64,000 nucleotides of DNA from Perkinsus marinus ATCC 50983 (taxonomy: Eukaryota; Perkinsozoa; Perkinsida; Perkinsidae): positions 43,932-107,931 of the forward strand of contig NW_003208445.1 in assembly GCF_000006405.1 (NCBI RefSeq), in the 5' to 3' direction. This document shows, piece by piece, positions 10,888-21,888 of the stretch. The notes beneath the pieces are model-generated. The model made no database searches. It was not told the DNA's origin and saw only the letters and a program-made list of their open reading frames with translations. Made by a program: the position numbers and the translations under genes. The first letter of the stretch is position 1. Each line of letters opens with the position of its first letter.

Positions 10888-13249
10888 GTAAGTGATTCGA
10901 ACTAGTAGTCGCTTGAGTGGTAAGATGTAACGAAGACATTCCATATCCTGGAATCCAGCGTTTTTCAATTCGATGCAATTGAATGGTGACTGCAGGACCA
11001 CTGTCTCACACATTGTGCGTTCAGTTGAACGCGCTCAGCACAGATTCTCGGCAACCTGTAGTTTCCTTGCGGTTACGATCAATACCGAGGAATAGGTCAC
11101 CTGGTCATGTGATCGCAAGCCTTCTCGCGGAGGTGGACGGAGGCCCAGAATTTTGCCGACACGCTCATGATCGACACGATCAAATTCTTGTTATTTAGCT
11201 TCCGTATTCTGAGCACACTGTGTGAACAGTTTGTGTTCTTGGTGATGCATGATGGGAAACCACACGCTTAAAATCTGTGTCGAGATCCAATTCTGATTCT
11301 CGATTTTCAAGCTCATATCAGCCGGTTACTATCAGTGGAGTCACAAGGCATCTATGGGAAGTTACTGATTTCTTACAACCGTATTGATTGCGCGTGTAAG
11401 CAGCAAAATTTGGTCTTCCCTGTCAGTCACCAGGGAAATCAACCAAATGTAGGCCCTGCAGTGACGCCAGCAAGTGGAACAGCGGGATACCTATGGCAAG
11501 CTATTTCGGATGGTTTTACACCTAGGGGGCTCACGATTAGGGGATGGTTTAGTATCTCACACTATCTGCTAGTTCATGGACATCAGCAAAGCGTTCTACC
11601 GCCTACACTTTGGCTGCCAGAAGTTACTTTGTCAGTACGGACGGAAACATATACTAGACTGACAGGATGGTTTTCGGCTTCAACATGGGCCCTGCGGCTT
11701 TGGAGGCAGGTTGGAATCTCGTCCATGCGTTTTGACTGTGTGAGAATGACACTCCCGTATGCGCAATCGGTTGTGTAGCAACATCACCGTGAGCGTTCCA
11801 GACTATGGTTCTTATTGGGAACAACGATTGTTGTGGTATGATCCACCTTACCCCGAAGTGAACCGTTGACCAGAGACAGTAGTATCACTGCATCTATGCG
11901 TAGCATAACTCTACTCGTTGCGTTGAAAGATTCATGTAAGTTCCATGCTGTGGTCACAGCCTGTGGACTCCACAGTGTGGAGTGTGTAGTTTCTGTGTGG
12001 CAGTCTTCCCGAATTGTAGACTGTAATAAGTCAGCACCTTTACGACGGGCATGCGCGAGCAGACCTCCGCTAGGCCCGTTCAAGTGGCAGAACTTGTGCC
12101 ACAGAGATCTCAAATGTGATCCCTTGTGCCGCACAATGGATCACATTTAAAATCTAACTCGCCGAGTTTTCGAAATTGAGACATTTTTGAAGCTCGATGC
12201 GAATGCTCATGGACGTCGGGATATTTTAGCTTAATTCATTGTTCCCTTCCCAGGTACCATTCGAAGTTCGATACCAGATAGAGATAGAGACTCTATCATA
12301 GAGTTTGAGAGTGTCGAGTAGACGCAGCTGTTTGACGGCTTATACTCCTCATTACTCCTGTTCAAGCGTGACATACTTCATCAGTGTGGTATTTTATTAC
12401 ACTGATTTATCACTGATGAACCATGTGGAACAGTTCTATAGAAGCATGCTAATTCTGCGTTTCATCGTAGATGACTCGTCGTTCTGTTTATATGATATTA
12501 AATTAGCGACTCGTTCAAGCGAAGTATGCGCTCACTTGAGGCCTCTGTTGTGGATTAAATGTTGATTGACGAGGAATATTAACACTTTTCTTTCCTGACA
12601 AACGGTGTCCGCATCATTCTCCCAATGTCCTGAATGAATGGTACGGGTGATTACTACCAAATTAGAAATATTTACTAACAATCGTTGTTATCATTTCCAA
12701 TGGTGCCTCTCCCGATCCCCATGCTCGGCCGCACAACAAGATTTGTAACAATTGAATGAAGCATATTTCAAACCAAACTATTATCGCTGTTTCGACTGTT
12801 ATCGCTACAGCAACGTAAGAAGAAAAGATGAGACGGCCGCGTTAGTGAGTGTTGACTCAACACTGTTGAGGGACGACGAAGCGTCAATGCAGATTTCTCG
12901 AGGGTGATATTGAGATCAAAATTGATTCCCGACCACCGCTTGCTGCAACCTTCCCACTGAGGTACTCTCGTAAATGAGCACAAAGATCAAACGCGTAGAC
13001 CTTTTACTGTGAGGGCTATCAAAGTCAATATACCAACCAGAGAAGGGTTGTTGACGACAGCAGCATTTCTGAGGGAGAGCTGGGAGGTCGGAAATGATAT
13101 TATACTCACTTTGGATGACTACTACTCGTAGTAGTACTAGGCGGAGTTGTGGTGATCGAAGCATTGGATACGTTTAATTTGGGATACCACGACAGTGTAT
13201 TGATACCACACATCCCTGGAAAATAGACCCACTAATCCCCCTTCGGAGC
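10888..13249. other. 2.3-kb segment without an identifiable gene
   Basis: A 147-codon plus-strand frame (11335-11778) overlaps no known family and has no motif, and minus-strand frames at 11784-12134 and 12768-13164 are equally anonymous. No helicase motifs expected for UPF1 were seen. I regard it as spacer, decayed coding sequence, or lineage-specific genes that cannot be judged by eye. Confidence 0.35.
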
Positions 13250-14665
13250 CTAGTGCCTACCAAATCCACCGGTATCTCTCTCAACTTTACCATATCCATT
13301 TTCGCCCCACTCCGTACCCCACGAGTTTTTGATGAGCCAGTACCTACTACTGGCATTATCTAACTATTATCGACAAAGCCTCGTACTTGATGCCTTCTGG
13401 AGTCTCTCCATAACCGACAATGACAACAATGTGTAAAGTGACTTTATCACAGACACCTGCCTCAAAAGTGGATCTCACCGAAACGGAGCATTGAAGTACC
13501 AGTGATAACACCAGATTTATAGTGCTGGAACGGTGGAGTAGTTCCATCGATCAAAGTGGCCACAGGTCCCTGGAATGCTACAGCCGACAGTAAACCTTGA
13601 TAGTCACCACCATTGATTGTGGTATAACCCGTGACTATACCAGGCTGAGACTCGACTTTACAGCAAGCAAGAACTGCTATCTGCACTACCTTGATAATCA
13701 GGTCATCTTTATCCAGCAGGTTAGTTTTACAAGGCTCGTTGTAGTCGCGGGATTTAGACGCCTCGTAGGGGTAGTTCTTCTCACTCGTTATTCCGTTGTC
13801 TTTCACGTAGGTGAAAATTCCGCTAGGCAGGCCACCATTGCAAGATCTATGCAGTTTCAATATTCTCCTGTGGCTCTATAACCTATATACGTTGTCAACT
13901 TACGCTGAAGCATAGCAGTCTAATATCTGTTGCTCAGACAGTGGCACTATAGAGTCGTTGGTATGGCCTGTGGCCATGGCATAATAGCTCTCCAATGCAC
14001 CTACACACATGAGCAGTGAGGCTGCAATTCAATGTCGTGACTTAGTGCTAACCTGCGGTAGCGAACGATGCACAAGAGCCGCATTCACCTTGGTCCTTCA
14101 CGGGACCAACCACCCCCCTCTTTACCCAGTTCACAGACTGGGGAGGAGCCTCTTTCACTGACTGAGCAGCAGATTGGAGAATCCCTTGACCTGGGATGAA
14201 TCAAGACCAAAGGGACCAAGATAGCATCTTACTTTTCAAGTCGTCTACTGAGCCCTCCAAGCCCGCAGCCGTACTCGTGAACTCTTCATTCGTCCTGTCG
14301 CAGAACCTAGTAACGCCGAGAACGTAAGGCAGGTCCCCTGAAGCGGAAAGATCGATGCATCGCTCCCGTTATGAGGGCATACCTCGAGCATTCTGCTCTT
14401 CGATCCATTGGAAATTGCGGCTAAACACTTCACGACGGTAGCTCTCCTCATTTGGTGCATACTGAACATTGTATCTACCGCAATAGTGGTTCATTTATAA
14501 GCCCTTCACTCTCTAGCAACTACGACGCTGACAATTACCGACCACGCGCCTACTGATCGACCCGCTGTACTTTTGCTTGAACTTCTCGAACTCTTGGTCC
14601 ACTCTCTCAGTGAATGAGCCAGCTAGACATTGCTGTACGAGTAGCATGGTGTAGACTATTTTCAT
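13250..14665 (-). CDS. papain-family (C1A) cysteine protease precursor
   Basis: Secreted or endolysosomal cathepsin-like protease. Exon 1 starts at 14665 with [18 protein letters not shown], a signal peptide. The next exons carry an I29 inhibitor propeptide ([19 protein letters not shown], then [11 protein letters not shown]). The mature enzyme has all papain landmarks: oxyanion Gln and catalytic Cys in [14 protein letters not shown] (about 14040-14110), [13 protein letters not shown], the catalytic His in [12 protein letters not shown], and the catalytic Asn in [18 protein letters not shown]. The stop is TAG at 13250-13252, after GGFGRH. It has at least six introns, one of them flanked by GTAGTAGGTA at about 13340. 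The catalytic triad is intact and no frameshift is needed, so the gene should be functional. The exact junction between exons 1 and 2 is not settled. Confidence 0.9.
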
Positions 14666-15653
14666 ACGAACGAGAGAACCTTAATATACTGCGAAACGTG
14701 GAAGTGATAAACCGCCGTTCCTCATCCATCTCGCGCGAGCTGCGAAGATTCGCTACTTGTGAGGTATCGTTTTTGAGTCACAGAATAGTCAACTCAGGAA
14801 GAGGTAGTTGTTAGTCTTCAAGACCCAGTATTGGACTCAAAGGCAACTCAGAAGAAGAGGATTATGAAAGACTCTGAAGTCTTTTCCAAATACGGAAATA
14901 AGAGTGCACTAGCTGCAAATTGAAATTTAGTAAAGTAGACCGTCTCGGGAGAGACAGTTTGAAAAGTCCTAGTGTAGAGATATTCATTGGAATTAGCATA
15001 GAGGAAAGAGGCCAGAGTATAAGTTCAAGTCCCCCAAGCGAGCACCGAACGCAACTCAATGGCGTACACCCCAGTGGACGATCAACTTACTTCATCAAAC
15101 GAATTGTTCTATCGTATGGAGTACAGAGCGCAACTCGAATAAAACGAGTTACGCGTAGGGTTTACGAATACACTTTGAGAGCTCGCAAGATTCGTAGACT
15201 TACAGTTGAGGAAAGGAGAGTTCCTGATTGTTGAACGAGACTATTTTACTCTTTCTAAGTCACCGTTTGTACTTTGAGGTTTGTAGTGCGTATAGACAAC
15301 AGGCTAGTAGAAGTTGGTTCCATCAGACGTCCTGTCTTTTGGGCTCAGCCTCTGGGGTTTTTTAGTGGGTATGGTCATGCGAGTCCCACAGTATCCTTCT
15401 GAGGGCCACACCTTCTAAGGTTCTCCATAACTGGATTTTCCCCCCACAGGCTGGTAAATGCGTCAAAAAAATAGACAACAGATAAGCTTATAGTAGGCAA
15501 GATACAGATTGATGATTAACCATTGACGCAAACAGTCGAGTTGATATAAAGGGATTAAACCTCCTCTATCAGAGGCATGAACACGGTACTACGTATAACA
15601 AGGGGTATAGTTAGTTCGTACTGTAATGATGACACTAACGCTTTGACGTGACA
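14666..15653. other. spacer between protease gene and retrotransposon
   Basis: Contains a 104-codon plus-strand frame (14920-15234) with no recognisable motif. It is probably the protease promoter followed by the insertion flank of the tyrosine-recombinase element. Confidence 0.35.
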
Positions 15654-15743
15654 TAAACTGACCGTCGCTCCTACAACGATGGGGGAGCAGAGCTCAGGTC
15701 AGTCGACCTCCTACATACCAGAGTAGGAGGACGGTGATCTCCC
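15654..15743 (-). repeat. 90-bp repeat A, terminal copy
   Basis: Starts taaactgaccgtcgctcc and ends ggacggtgatctccc on the plus strand. Identical by eye to the copies at 15928-16017 and 18477-18566. Its ends form an imperfect inverted repeat (ACCGTCGCTCCTAC against GTAGGAGGACGGT). Confidence 0.95.
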
Positions 15744-15756
15744 CCGGGTGGGAGGG

Positions 15757-15931
15757 AGGGAAAAGCAGAAGACAGATCGAGGACGCCATGTGAGCCATGA
15801 AGCCTCGCTGCTACCGATACCATCGAAGTCCCAGCTGTGGCTATCAATCGATCCTCTGATCGATGCACGCTATGACTTGATCACTTTACTCGCGCACACC
15901 AACGCTCCGGTTGCTGAGTGCGCTCTATAAA
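15757..15931 (-). repeat. 175-bp repeat B, 3' copy of the split direct repeats
   Basis: Matches 21221-21395 at a constant offset of 5464 bp, beginning agggaaaagcagaag and ending cgctctataaa. It abuts and slightly overlaps the next A copy through the shared bases taaa. Confidence 0.95.
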
Positions 15932-16017
15932 CTGACCGTCGCTCCTACAACGATGGGGGAGCAGAGCTCAGGTCAGTCGACCTCCTACATACCAGAGTAG
16001 GAGGACGGTGATCTCCC
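15928..16017 (-). repeat. 90-bp repeat A, second copy
   Basis: Second member of the A-B-A terminal block, lying just downstream of the tyrosine recombinase ORF. Confidence 0.95.
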
Positions 16018-16268
16018 ATCGGTGGACTGATCGGTGGACCGAGCGCGCGCCCCCATCGCTGAGGAAGAGACGGTGGTAGGAGTGAGCAAAGTTTATAAAA
16101 TAGAGAGATTCCCTTGTAGTGGTGACTCACCACTGGTGAGACCGAATGACTCAGCAACCTTGCAATCTTACTGAAACTATATAATTTCTTAAAAAGCCAA
16201 ATTGTGCCGATGTGACGCCGTCACACGGTGAAACGTTCGCGAAACTCGGTTTGCCCCGAGATGAAAAA

Positions 16269-17444
16269 TCAGGTGGAATCTTCGTCACTATCATCAATGA
16301 GCAACATGAGTGATCGCTTAGTAAGCAGACGTGTACCCGGTGTTGTGTATCGTAAAATGGCGTGACTTCTCCATCCGCCAGCCTGCATGATTATAGAGGC
16401 TGGGACTCTCTGAGTAACCAAGTCTCGAGCATGCCCTCTGCGGAAAGCATGTGCTGTGTAGGAAGCTGGGTTCGGACACCCGCAGTGTTGGAGGTGAAAT
16501 CGTACTCGAGAGATGAACTGTGAGAATGTTAAGCCAACGATGAGAGGCTCGGTGGATAAGAGGGATCTATTGCCCCGTAAGTAATGAAAGGCCACTACAG
16601 GGCAGGCTTGAGGTGCTTTGTCACAGGTACACCGTAACTGGATCGAGTGTCCCGAAGGCCAATTCTTCCGCCTACGGAAGTTGATGTACATGCATTGACC
16701 GCGAGGGGAAAGCAGAACATCAGATATCCGGAGTGAGAAGAGTTCAGATTGAACTCTAGTTAAGGCCTGGTAAGCTAACACAGCAATCGCTCTGGAAGTG
16801 AAGTCTTGTGTAGATTCCATGGATGCCAATAGAAGATCCATGAATGGGGCTGTGATAGCTAGGCGAGGCCGAGAAGAAGAGGCCCTATGGCGACGAAGAG
16901 ATAACATAATCGCAGACAACACCTCGTCGTGCTCTAATCGGAGGTAGCCTAACAACCTATGTATCTTTTTCACTGCCGCCAGATACGTATGAGCTGTACG
17001 TGGATTAGCGAAGGATGAGAGCCAAAGTGCCAACCGTGCAGAGTCAGCAGGGAAGTCTGCCACGTTACAAGACAGGATGACGTTGAGCTCGTGGTTGAAG
17101 CGGCTCCAGCTAGAGATGGCAGTGGAGTACGATGATCTAGTAGAGGGCGCTAGGGAGCATAGCAATGTCTCGACAATCTGTAGTAGGACATGTGGATAAT
17201 CAGAAGGTGAGTGTAGAACTCCATGCAACCACGTAGAGGCGGCAGCTGGGGTTTTTGCTGGTTCTAATAGGCGATGATCGCCCCGAAGAAGAGAGGCCAC
17301 AGTCGGAAGGATAGAATCGGTCGACGAGAAGGCTTGCCTCCAATCTTGGGCTGCCAACATCTGTAAGTACGATGAGGATTGTAAGAGGGATAAAAATGAG
17401 CGGTGAACTCTTATGCAGCTCTCCCGAAGATCCGGACATAACAC
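16269..17444 (-). CDS. tyrosine recombinase of the retrotransposon
   Basis: A 391-residue intronless ORF expected to integrate the circular cDNA. An N-terminal SAM-like core-binding region (about residues 85-170, including SSYSTAISSWSRFNHELNV) precedes the catalytic domain. Catalytic residues can be placed: Arg230 in YQALTRVQSELFSL, His332 and Arg335 in the HAFRRG box, Trp358 in GGWRSH at the His/Trp position, and the nucleophile Tyr366 in ILRYT. All are present, so the protein should be active. It follows the Gag-like ORF by about 185 bp and ends upstream of the A-B-A repeats, the usual terminal position of YR in DIRS-order elements. Confidence 0.92.
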   Translation of the reverse strand: MLCPDLRESCIRVHRSFLSLLQSSSYLQMLAAQDWRQAFSSTDSILPTVASLLRGDHRLLEPAKTPAAASTWLHGVLHSPSDYPHVLLQIVETLLCSLAPSTRSSYSTAISSWSRFNHELNVILSCNVADFPADSARLALWLSSFANPRTAHTYLAAVKKIHRLLGYLRLEHDEVLSAIMLSLRRHRASSSRPRLAITAPFMDLLLASMESTQDFTSRAIAVLAYQALTRVQSELFSLRISDVLLSPRGQCMYINFRRRKNWPSGHSIQLRCTCDKAPQACPVVAFHYLRGNRSLLSTEPLIVGLTFSQFISRVRFHLQHCGCPNPASYTAHAFRRGHARDLVTQRVPASIIMQAGGWRSHAILRYTTPGTRLLTKRSLMLLIDDSDEDST

Positions 17445-17629
17445 AACAGATGAAGAGCGGGCAGGATACCTACATCGACCACAAGTGGTCGAACCGAATA
17501 GGGGATATGATAGAAGTAGGTCAGAATTGCCCTTACAGGTTCAAGACTAATAAAGGTACCCCCGGAGCGGCCGCGGCAGAGCACTGAGGATACCCCACTA
17601 AGGGAGGAGGATAACTTTGAACATAATCA

Positions 17630-18307
17630 CTACGACTTCTTAGTAGTAGATGGGGCCGATGTGCCGGTATCAGCTTGTTTCCACCCCTTCCAATCTTTGT
17701 CATTTTTAGACCATGAATACCAGTCGTCATAAGGGGCACTCCTGTACTGTTGTCTATAGTTATAGTTGTAGTTGGTAGCACCGAAGTAGCGTCTCGGTTT
17801 AAATTGCGTGGTAGCTTTGCGTTGGGAGCTATCTAGCCGCTGCTTACATTCAAATGCTGTCAGGTTATTGAACTCTTTGATGGCAATGTCCACAGCAGGC
17901 TTACCCATGGACAATTCAATCGCAGCTTTAGCCGTTTGGTGACGATGATATGACAGAGCTACAGCCGTACCGTATAAATCGGCACAGTGCATGGTTGCAG
18001 CTACGTGGCTCAAGAGGAGACCTCTGGGTAAAGAACATATTAGAGAACCAGCCGTTACCCATTTGATCAAGGTAACACCCAGCAGAGCTAAGCGATTGGG
18101 TATACGGACTGTGGAGGCTTTTTTGTTCAGAGCATCTACCGATTTGAAAGCCGAAGAAGAACTGCTACCTTGAATCTGAACGATGTCCTCTTGACCGAGA
18201 AAGTCCTCAATGTCCGTAGACAAGAAATCCGTTTCCGCATTAGGTTTATTCAGGAAACGGTGGAACAACGTAATTGACGGGACTAAGGTGGGATCGATAC
18301 CGACCAA
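17630..18307 (-). CDS. Gag-like protein of the retrotransposon
   Basis: At least 225 residues from the first ATG. The frame stays open upstream to about 18476, giving roughly 55 more residues (beginning AQDPGIPQPPTTG) with no ATG. It ends in a basic, aromatic tail rich in Tyr, Asn, Lys and Trp (YNYNYRQQYR, WYSWSKNDKDW), as in many Gag-type RNA-binding C-termini; no CCHC knuckle is present. The identity is inferred mainly from position and composition. It lies between the RT and YR ORFs, whereas Gag normally precedes RT. The internal A repeat ends cagtttag exactly where the open frame begins, so the first residues could be supplied by splicing. Confidence 0.6.
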   Translation of the reverse strand: MVGIDPTLVPSITLFHRFLNKPNAETDFLSTDIEDFLGQEDIVQIQGSSSSSAFKSVDALNKKASTVRIPNRLALLGVTLIKWVTAGSLICSLPRGLLLSHVAATMHCADLYGTAVALSYHRHQTAKAAIELSMGKPAVDIAIKEFNNLTAFECKQRLDSSQRKATTQFKPRRYFGATNYNYNYRQQYRSAPYDDWYSWSKNDKDWKGWKQADTGTSAPSTTKKS

Positions 18308-18476
18308 CTGTGCATGTGCTAGGCGTTCTGTGAGGAAAGCTTGACCCTCCTTAGCAGAGGCTCCCTCCTGGAGGTCTTTGCCTTGAGCGAGAAGAGTTAA
18401 GACTTGGTGTAGAACATGCTCAGGAGGAGCCGAATCCCCTGTAGTAGGAGGCTGAGGTATGCCAGGATCCTGAGCC

Positions 18477-18566
18477 TAAACTGACCGTCGCTCCTACAAC
18501 GATGGGGGAGCAGAGCTCAGGTCAGTCGACCTCCTACATACCAGAGTAGGAGGACGGTGATCTCCC
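18477..18566 (-). repeat. 90-bp repeat A, internal copy between RT and Gag-like ORFs
   Basis: Identical by eye to the two terminal A copies but located in the middle of the element, which is not part of the standard split-repeat design. Confidence 0.95.
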
Positions 18567-18668
18567 ATCAAGATTGAACTGAGTAGGATCGAGCTTGACC
18601 CAAACCAATAACTATAGTATTAGTGATGATAAGGAGGGGCGATCTAGGCCCTGACTAAGAAGTGGTAC

Positions 18669-20885
18669 TTATTGATCAGATAGCAAGAATGAAGGTTGAG
18701 AGACTCGACAGCGATGCCATGTACAGCATTCCGACCATCTCATACGAGAAGGAGCATCAGCGGGGTTACTATGGGAACGAATATATTGAAACCAAATGTT
18801 CAGATTATGGTCGAGAATGAAACTCCATAATCTACCACACCATTGGTTAAGTAGAGGTTGGCTGGCGCTCCCTCTGCGTATGATATGCTTGACACACTGA
18901 GAATCCGTAAACAGAACAATAGGAATGTTATGTGTAGAACTAAGGTGACCAAAAGTAGCTAGAGACGCACACACAGCGAAAAATTCAAAGAAATGAATAA
19001 GCTGTGAGCATCGTGGGAGAATTGGTCTAATCCAATCAGGTATCACATCTGCGAAGTACCAGATACCCGCGGGAGACACACAGACTCCAGCGAAGCCACC
19101 ATGTTCGCCCTCTGCATCGGCATATAGGACAAGAGGACGGAGCTGGCTATCTAGCTCCCGAACCGATACGGAGCGGGTCTGGGCCCGAGCATGCTGTGTA
19201 GACGCAGGCTCTGTTGACAAGAGGGTATCCAAGAAGCGATGAATATCTCGTAGAGCTGACGATATCTCGGGCTGTGAGACTTCTACTGTGTACGTCGACC
19301 TAATTAAGGTGCGTATCTGCGATCGAAGTGCTCGCCCTCGTACTATACTGCACGCGAAAGCAAGCTTGCCGATGACTTTACGTGCATGAGCACTACCACC
19401 AAAATCGTCAACTGAGAGGAGGTCCTCGACACTACTAAGCAACGGCTGCAACTTCTCAGCTGAGAGACTCAATGAAACCATCGTGGGATCAGACAAGTTC
19501 AAGTCGATCCCAAGAATTGTAGCGTTGGCAGAGGGTTGAATCTCTTTCTCTGTCTTTAGCTGAAGACCACACAACTTGTTGAGTTCTTTCACATAGTTGA
19601 ATGTGTCATCACACGATGTCAACCAATCAAGCCCAATAAAATCATCCAGATATGAAATAAGGGGAATCCCCAGTAGAACTCTACAGATATGGGTCATGAG
19701 GCTGGACAACCGTAAGTAGTTGGTAACGGAAGAGACCGCACCAAACGGACATACCGTATGGTAGAAACCGAAGTATTGTTGTTGAGTTGTATTCCAAAGC
19801 AATACATTCGATAGATGGCGATGTTCCGGGCGGATGGGAACTTGTCTATAAGCGTCTTTATGATCTAATTTAAACACCCGGAGTGCTGGTAGCTGACCAG
19901 AGACCTTAGCCGCCGATGGAATGGGAAGTGATTCCCAAAGTGCTTTTATGGTGGCACAAACGGTAGAAACATCCGGCAATGTGATTTTATGGCCCACAGA
20001 TGTGGCCTGATTGATAAATGAACGGCGATAATCATCAACCGGACGAACTTTAGAAGGTGACACGACGACATGTCGCATCGTGGACCCCGGAACAGGAGTA
20101 GCATGAGTCAACTCCTGAATAGAAAAGGGACCCAAGAGGCGCCCGGAAGCCGTCTCCTGCTCAGCCATACTCCACAGCAGATCTGCCTGCTGAACGGAAG
20201 GTGTTGAGGGATGTTTCAGCTGGGTCAGGCGAGCCTTTGAATGCTTTTCTAATTCCTCCAAAGTGAGCAGGGGTCGGGTCGTCTTTTCGACGGGAGCAAA
20301 CAACGAACCTCCTACTGTCAAATTGCCCACTAGCGGAACGCCGCCGTGAGTACGGAGTTCATCAATAAAGGCCTTGTCTGGATAGTCCGTAATATGTGCT
20401 AGGAAGGCAAGGAATGGGAGATTCAGTTGTTTGCAACAAGTAGGGAGCTTTCTAGCCCATTCCCCTTGAAGAGGTGAGAGAATAGACTGTATTCGACGTA
20501 AAGTCTGCATAATGTGGTCTCGCCGAGAACGAATCCACAACGGCTCACAGGCCCCGCGGGCCGCCACCGATACTGCTGAGAGTAAGGAATCCGGAAGAGG
20601 GGGTGATTCCCATTGCGGTAAGTCCTGTGGATTCACTTCACGCATGTATTGAATGTGTTCTCGTGGTGACCACGAATCATTGATATGAAAGGACCATTCC
20701 AGTCTAGCATGACGCATCTTAGCGCTCTCGTAATAGTGCCGTAAGGCATGAGAAGAGTTCACTTCCGACCCCTGGCATCTGGCCAAAGGAGTTAGGAGAG
20801 GTAAGGAGAAACCTCCAAACCGAAGTCCGTAGGGACTGTCACGAGGCTTGAAGCCACTCGGCCGAGGCCGTGGTGCGTGAGGCAT
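18669..20885 (-). CDS. reverse transcriptase / RNase H polyprotein of the retrotransposon
   Basis: A 738-residue intronless ORF. RT motifs include FKLDHKDAYRQVP (first catalytic Asp), FGAVSSVTNYLR, and the YLDD box at residues 412-415 (19641-19652). An RNase H domain follows: LVLYADAEGEHGGFAG (first Asp), FEFFAVCASL (Glu), VLFTDSQCVKHIIRRG (Asp) and the end HSNPADAPSR (Asp). This matches DIRS/Ngaro RT-RH proteins and lacks protease and DDE integrase domains. The start is the first ATG (MPHAPRPRPSG), about 340 bp downstream of the 5' repeat B. No stop or frameshift is visible. Confidence 0.93.
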   Translation of the reverse strand: MPHAPRPRPSGFKPRDSPYGLRFGGFSLPLLTPLARCQGSEVNSSHALRHYYESAKMRHARLEWSFHINDSWSPREHIQYMREVNPQDLPQWESPPLPDSLLSAVSVAARGACEPLWIRSRRDHIMQTLRRIQSILSPLQGEWARKLPTCCKQLNLPFLAFLAHITDYPDKAFIDELRTHGGVPLVGNLTVGGSLFAPVEKTTRPLLTLEELEKHSKARLTQLKHPSTPSVQQADLLWSMAEQETASGRLLGPFSIQELTHATPVPGSTMRHVVVSPSKVRPVDDYRRSFINQATSVGHKITLPDVSTVCATIKALWESLPIPSAAKVSGQLPALRVFKLDHKDAYRQVPIRPEHRHLSNVLLWNTTQQQYFGFYHTVCPFGAVSSVTNYLRLSSLMTHICRVLLGIPLISYLDDFIGLDWLTSCDDTFNYVKELNKLCGLQLKTEKEIQPSANATILGIDLNLSDPTMVSLSLSAEKLQPLLSSVEDLLSVDDFGGSAHARKVIGKLAFACSIVRGRALRSQIRTLIRSTYTVEVSQPEISSALRDIHRFLDTLLSTEPASTQHARAQTRSVSVRELDSQLRPLVLYADAEGEHGGFAGVCVSPAGIWYFADVIPDWIRPILPRCSQLIHFFEFFAVCASLATFGHLSSTHNIPIVLFTDSQCVKHIIRRGSASQPLLNQWCGRLWSFILDHNLNIWFQYIRSHSNPADAPSRMRWSECCTWHRCRVSQPSFLLSDQ

Positions 20886-21220
20886 GGAATGCCAGGAGGG
20901 GTTACCGAAGTAACAAGGGCTTAAATATGACCAGTCGTTCAGAAGCTACCCTCCGAGAGGGGGGGAACCCCCGAGCCTCGAGCCAACTCAGTTCAAGGTG
21001 TGCTAAACAAGCTCTGTTGGCTTGGCTAAGATGAGGCTCTAACCCACACGGTACTAAAACACGTAACACTTACGAGAAGGAAACAATCAAATGCGATACC
21101 GCTGGATCGCCACAGCTAGGCGGCACAGCGGGGAGGGAACAGAAAGAGCCCCTACCTAAGCAGGGTAGAACTGCCTGAAGGAACCACTCTAAAGAAGCTA
21201 CAGCAAGGCAGCCTCGTTAG

Positions 21221-21395
21221 AGGGAAAAGCAGAAGACAGATCGAGGACGCCATGTGAGCCATGAAGCCTCGCTGCTACCGATACCATCGAAGTCCCAGCT
21301 GTGGCTATCAATCGATCCTCTGATCGATGCACGCTATGACTTGATCACTTTACTCGCGCACACCAACGCTCCGGTTGCTGAGTGCGCTCTATAAA
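21221..21395 (-). repeat. 175-bp repeat B, 5' copy of the split direct repeats
   Basis: Marks the 5' end of the element on the minus strand; matches 15757-15931 over 175 bp with no difference seen by eye. Confidence 0.95.
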
Positions 21396-21888
21396 AAATC
21401 TTGAGAACTTGATTTAACTTGTCTTTCCTCGCTTGAGGGCATGCGTGCAGAATAGGAAAGTGCTTCGTTTCTGACAGAGACTCTCTGTGTAGAAGATGGT
21501 GAACCGTGGACCTTCCGTAGGTTGAGAAAGTTGAGGGAGTTATGGTAGTATCTCGCATGCCACGGTGCAGGCAACCACTGTATACACTGTAAAGCTCATT
21601 AGTTACTGTACAACTAGGTTGCCCGGTTACCCTTGGTTCTCTAGAGAATACATCGGAGTTCCTCCTCATAAAAAGTTCTCGGTGTGCTCGCGCCTAAACC
21701 ATCCGAACTGACATATGCTGAAGACATCCACGACAGCATATACCTTCAGAGCACTCCCATTATGAGATCATCTGTAGAGGCTTACATCAATCCGCTCCTC
21801 GGATAACCAAACCAACGCAGTTCGCTCATGCACTGATCTCGTCATTCTTGGTATAATTACATCACTAACAGTTCATACTTGTCCCATC
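21396..21888. other. spacer between retrotransposon and FCP1 gene
   Basis: Contains only a minus-strand frame partly overlapping repeat B. It should hold the insertion flank and the FCP1 promoter; no specific motif recognised. Confidence 0.4.

Larger units (their letters stand above)
15654..21395 (-). mobile_element. tyrosine-recombinase (DIRS/Ngaro-like) retrotransposon with split direct repeats
   Basis: On the minus strand the element reads: 175-bp repeat B (21395-21221), RT/RNase H ORF, 90-bp repeat A (18566-18477), Gag-like ORF, tyrosine recombinase ORF, then A (16017-15928), B (15931-15757), A (15743-15654). The arrangement of one repeat at the 5' end and an A-B-A block at the 3' end is the split direct repeat structure of PAT/Ngaro elements, which integrate through a tyrosine recombinase and not a DDE integrase. 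All three ORFs are intact and the repeats look identical by eye, suggesting recent activity. Odd features are the extra internal copy of A and the order RT, Gag, YR in place of Gag, RT, YR. Confidence 0.88.

Noticed and set aside
16030-16052. gcgcgcgc run in the retrotransposon as a third copy of the promoter motif
   Set aside because: It lacks the partner motif atcgctccgct and lies inside the mobile element, so chance similarity is more likely.
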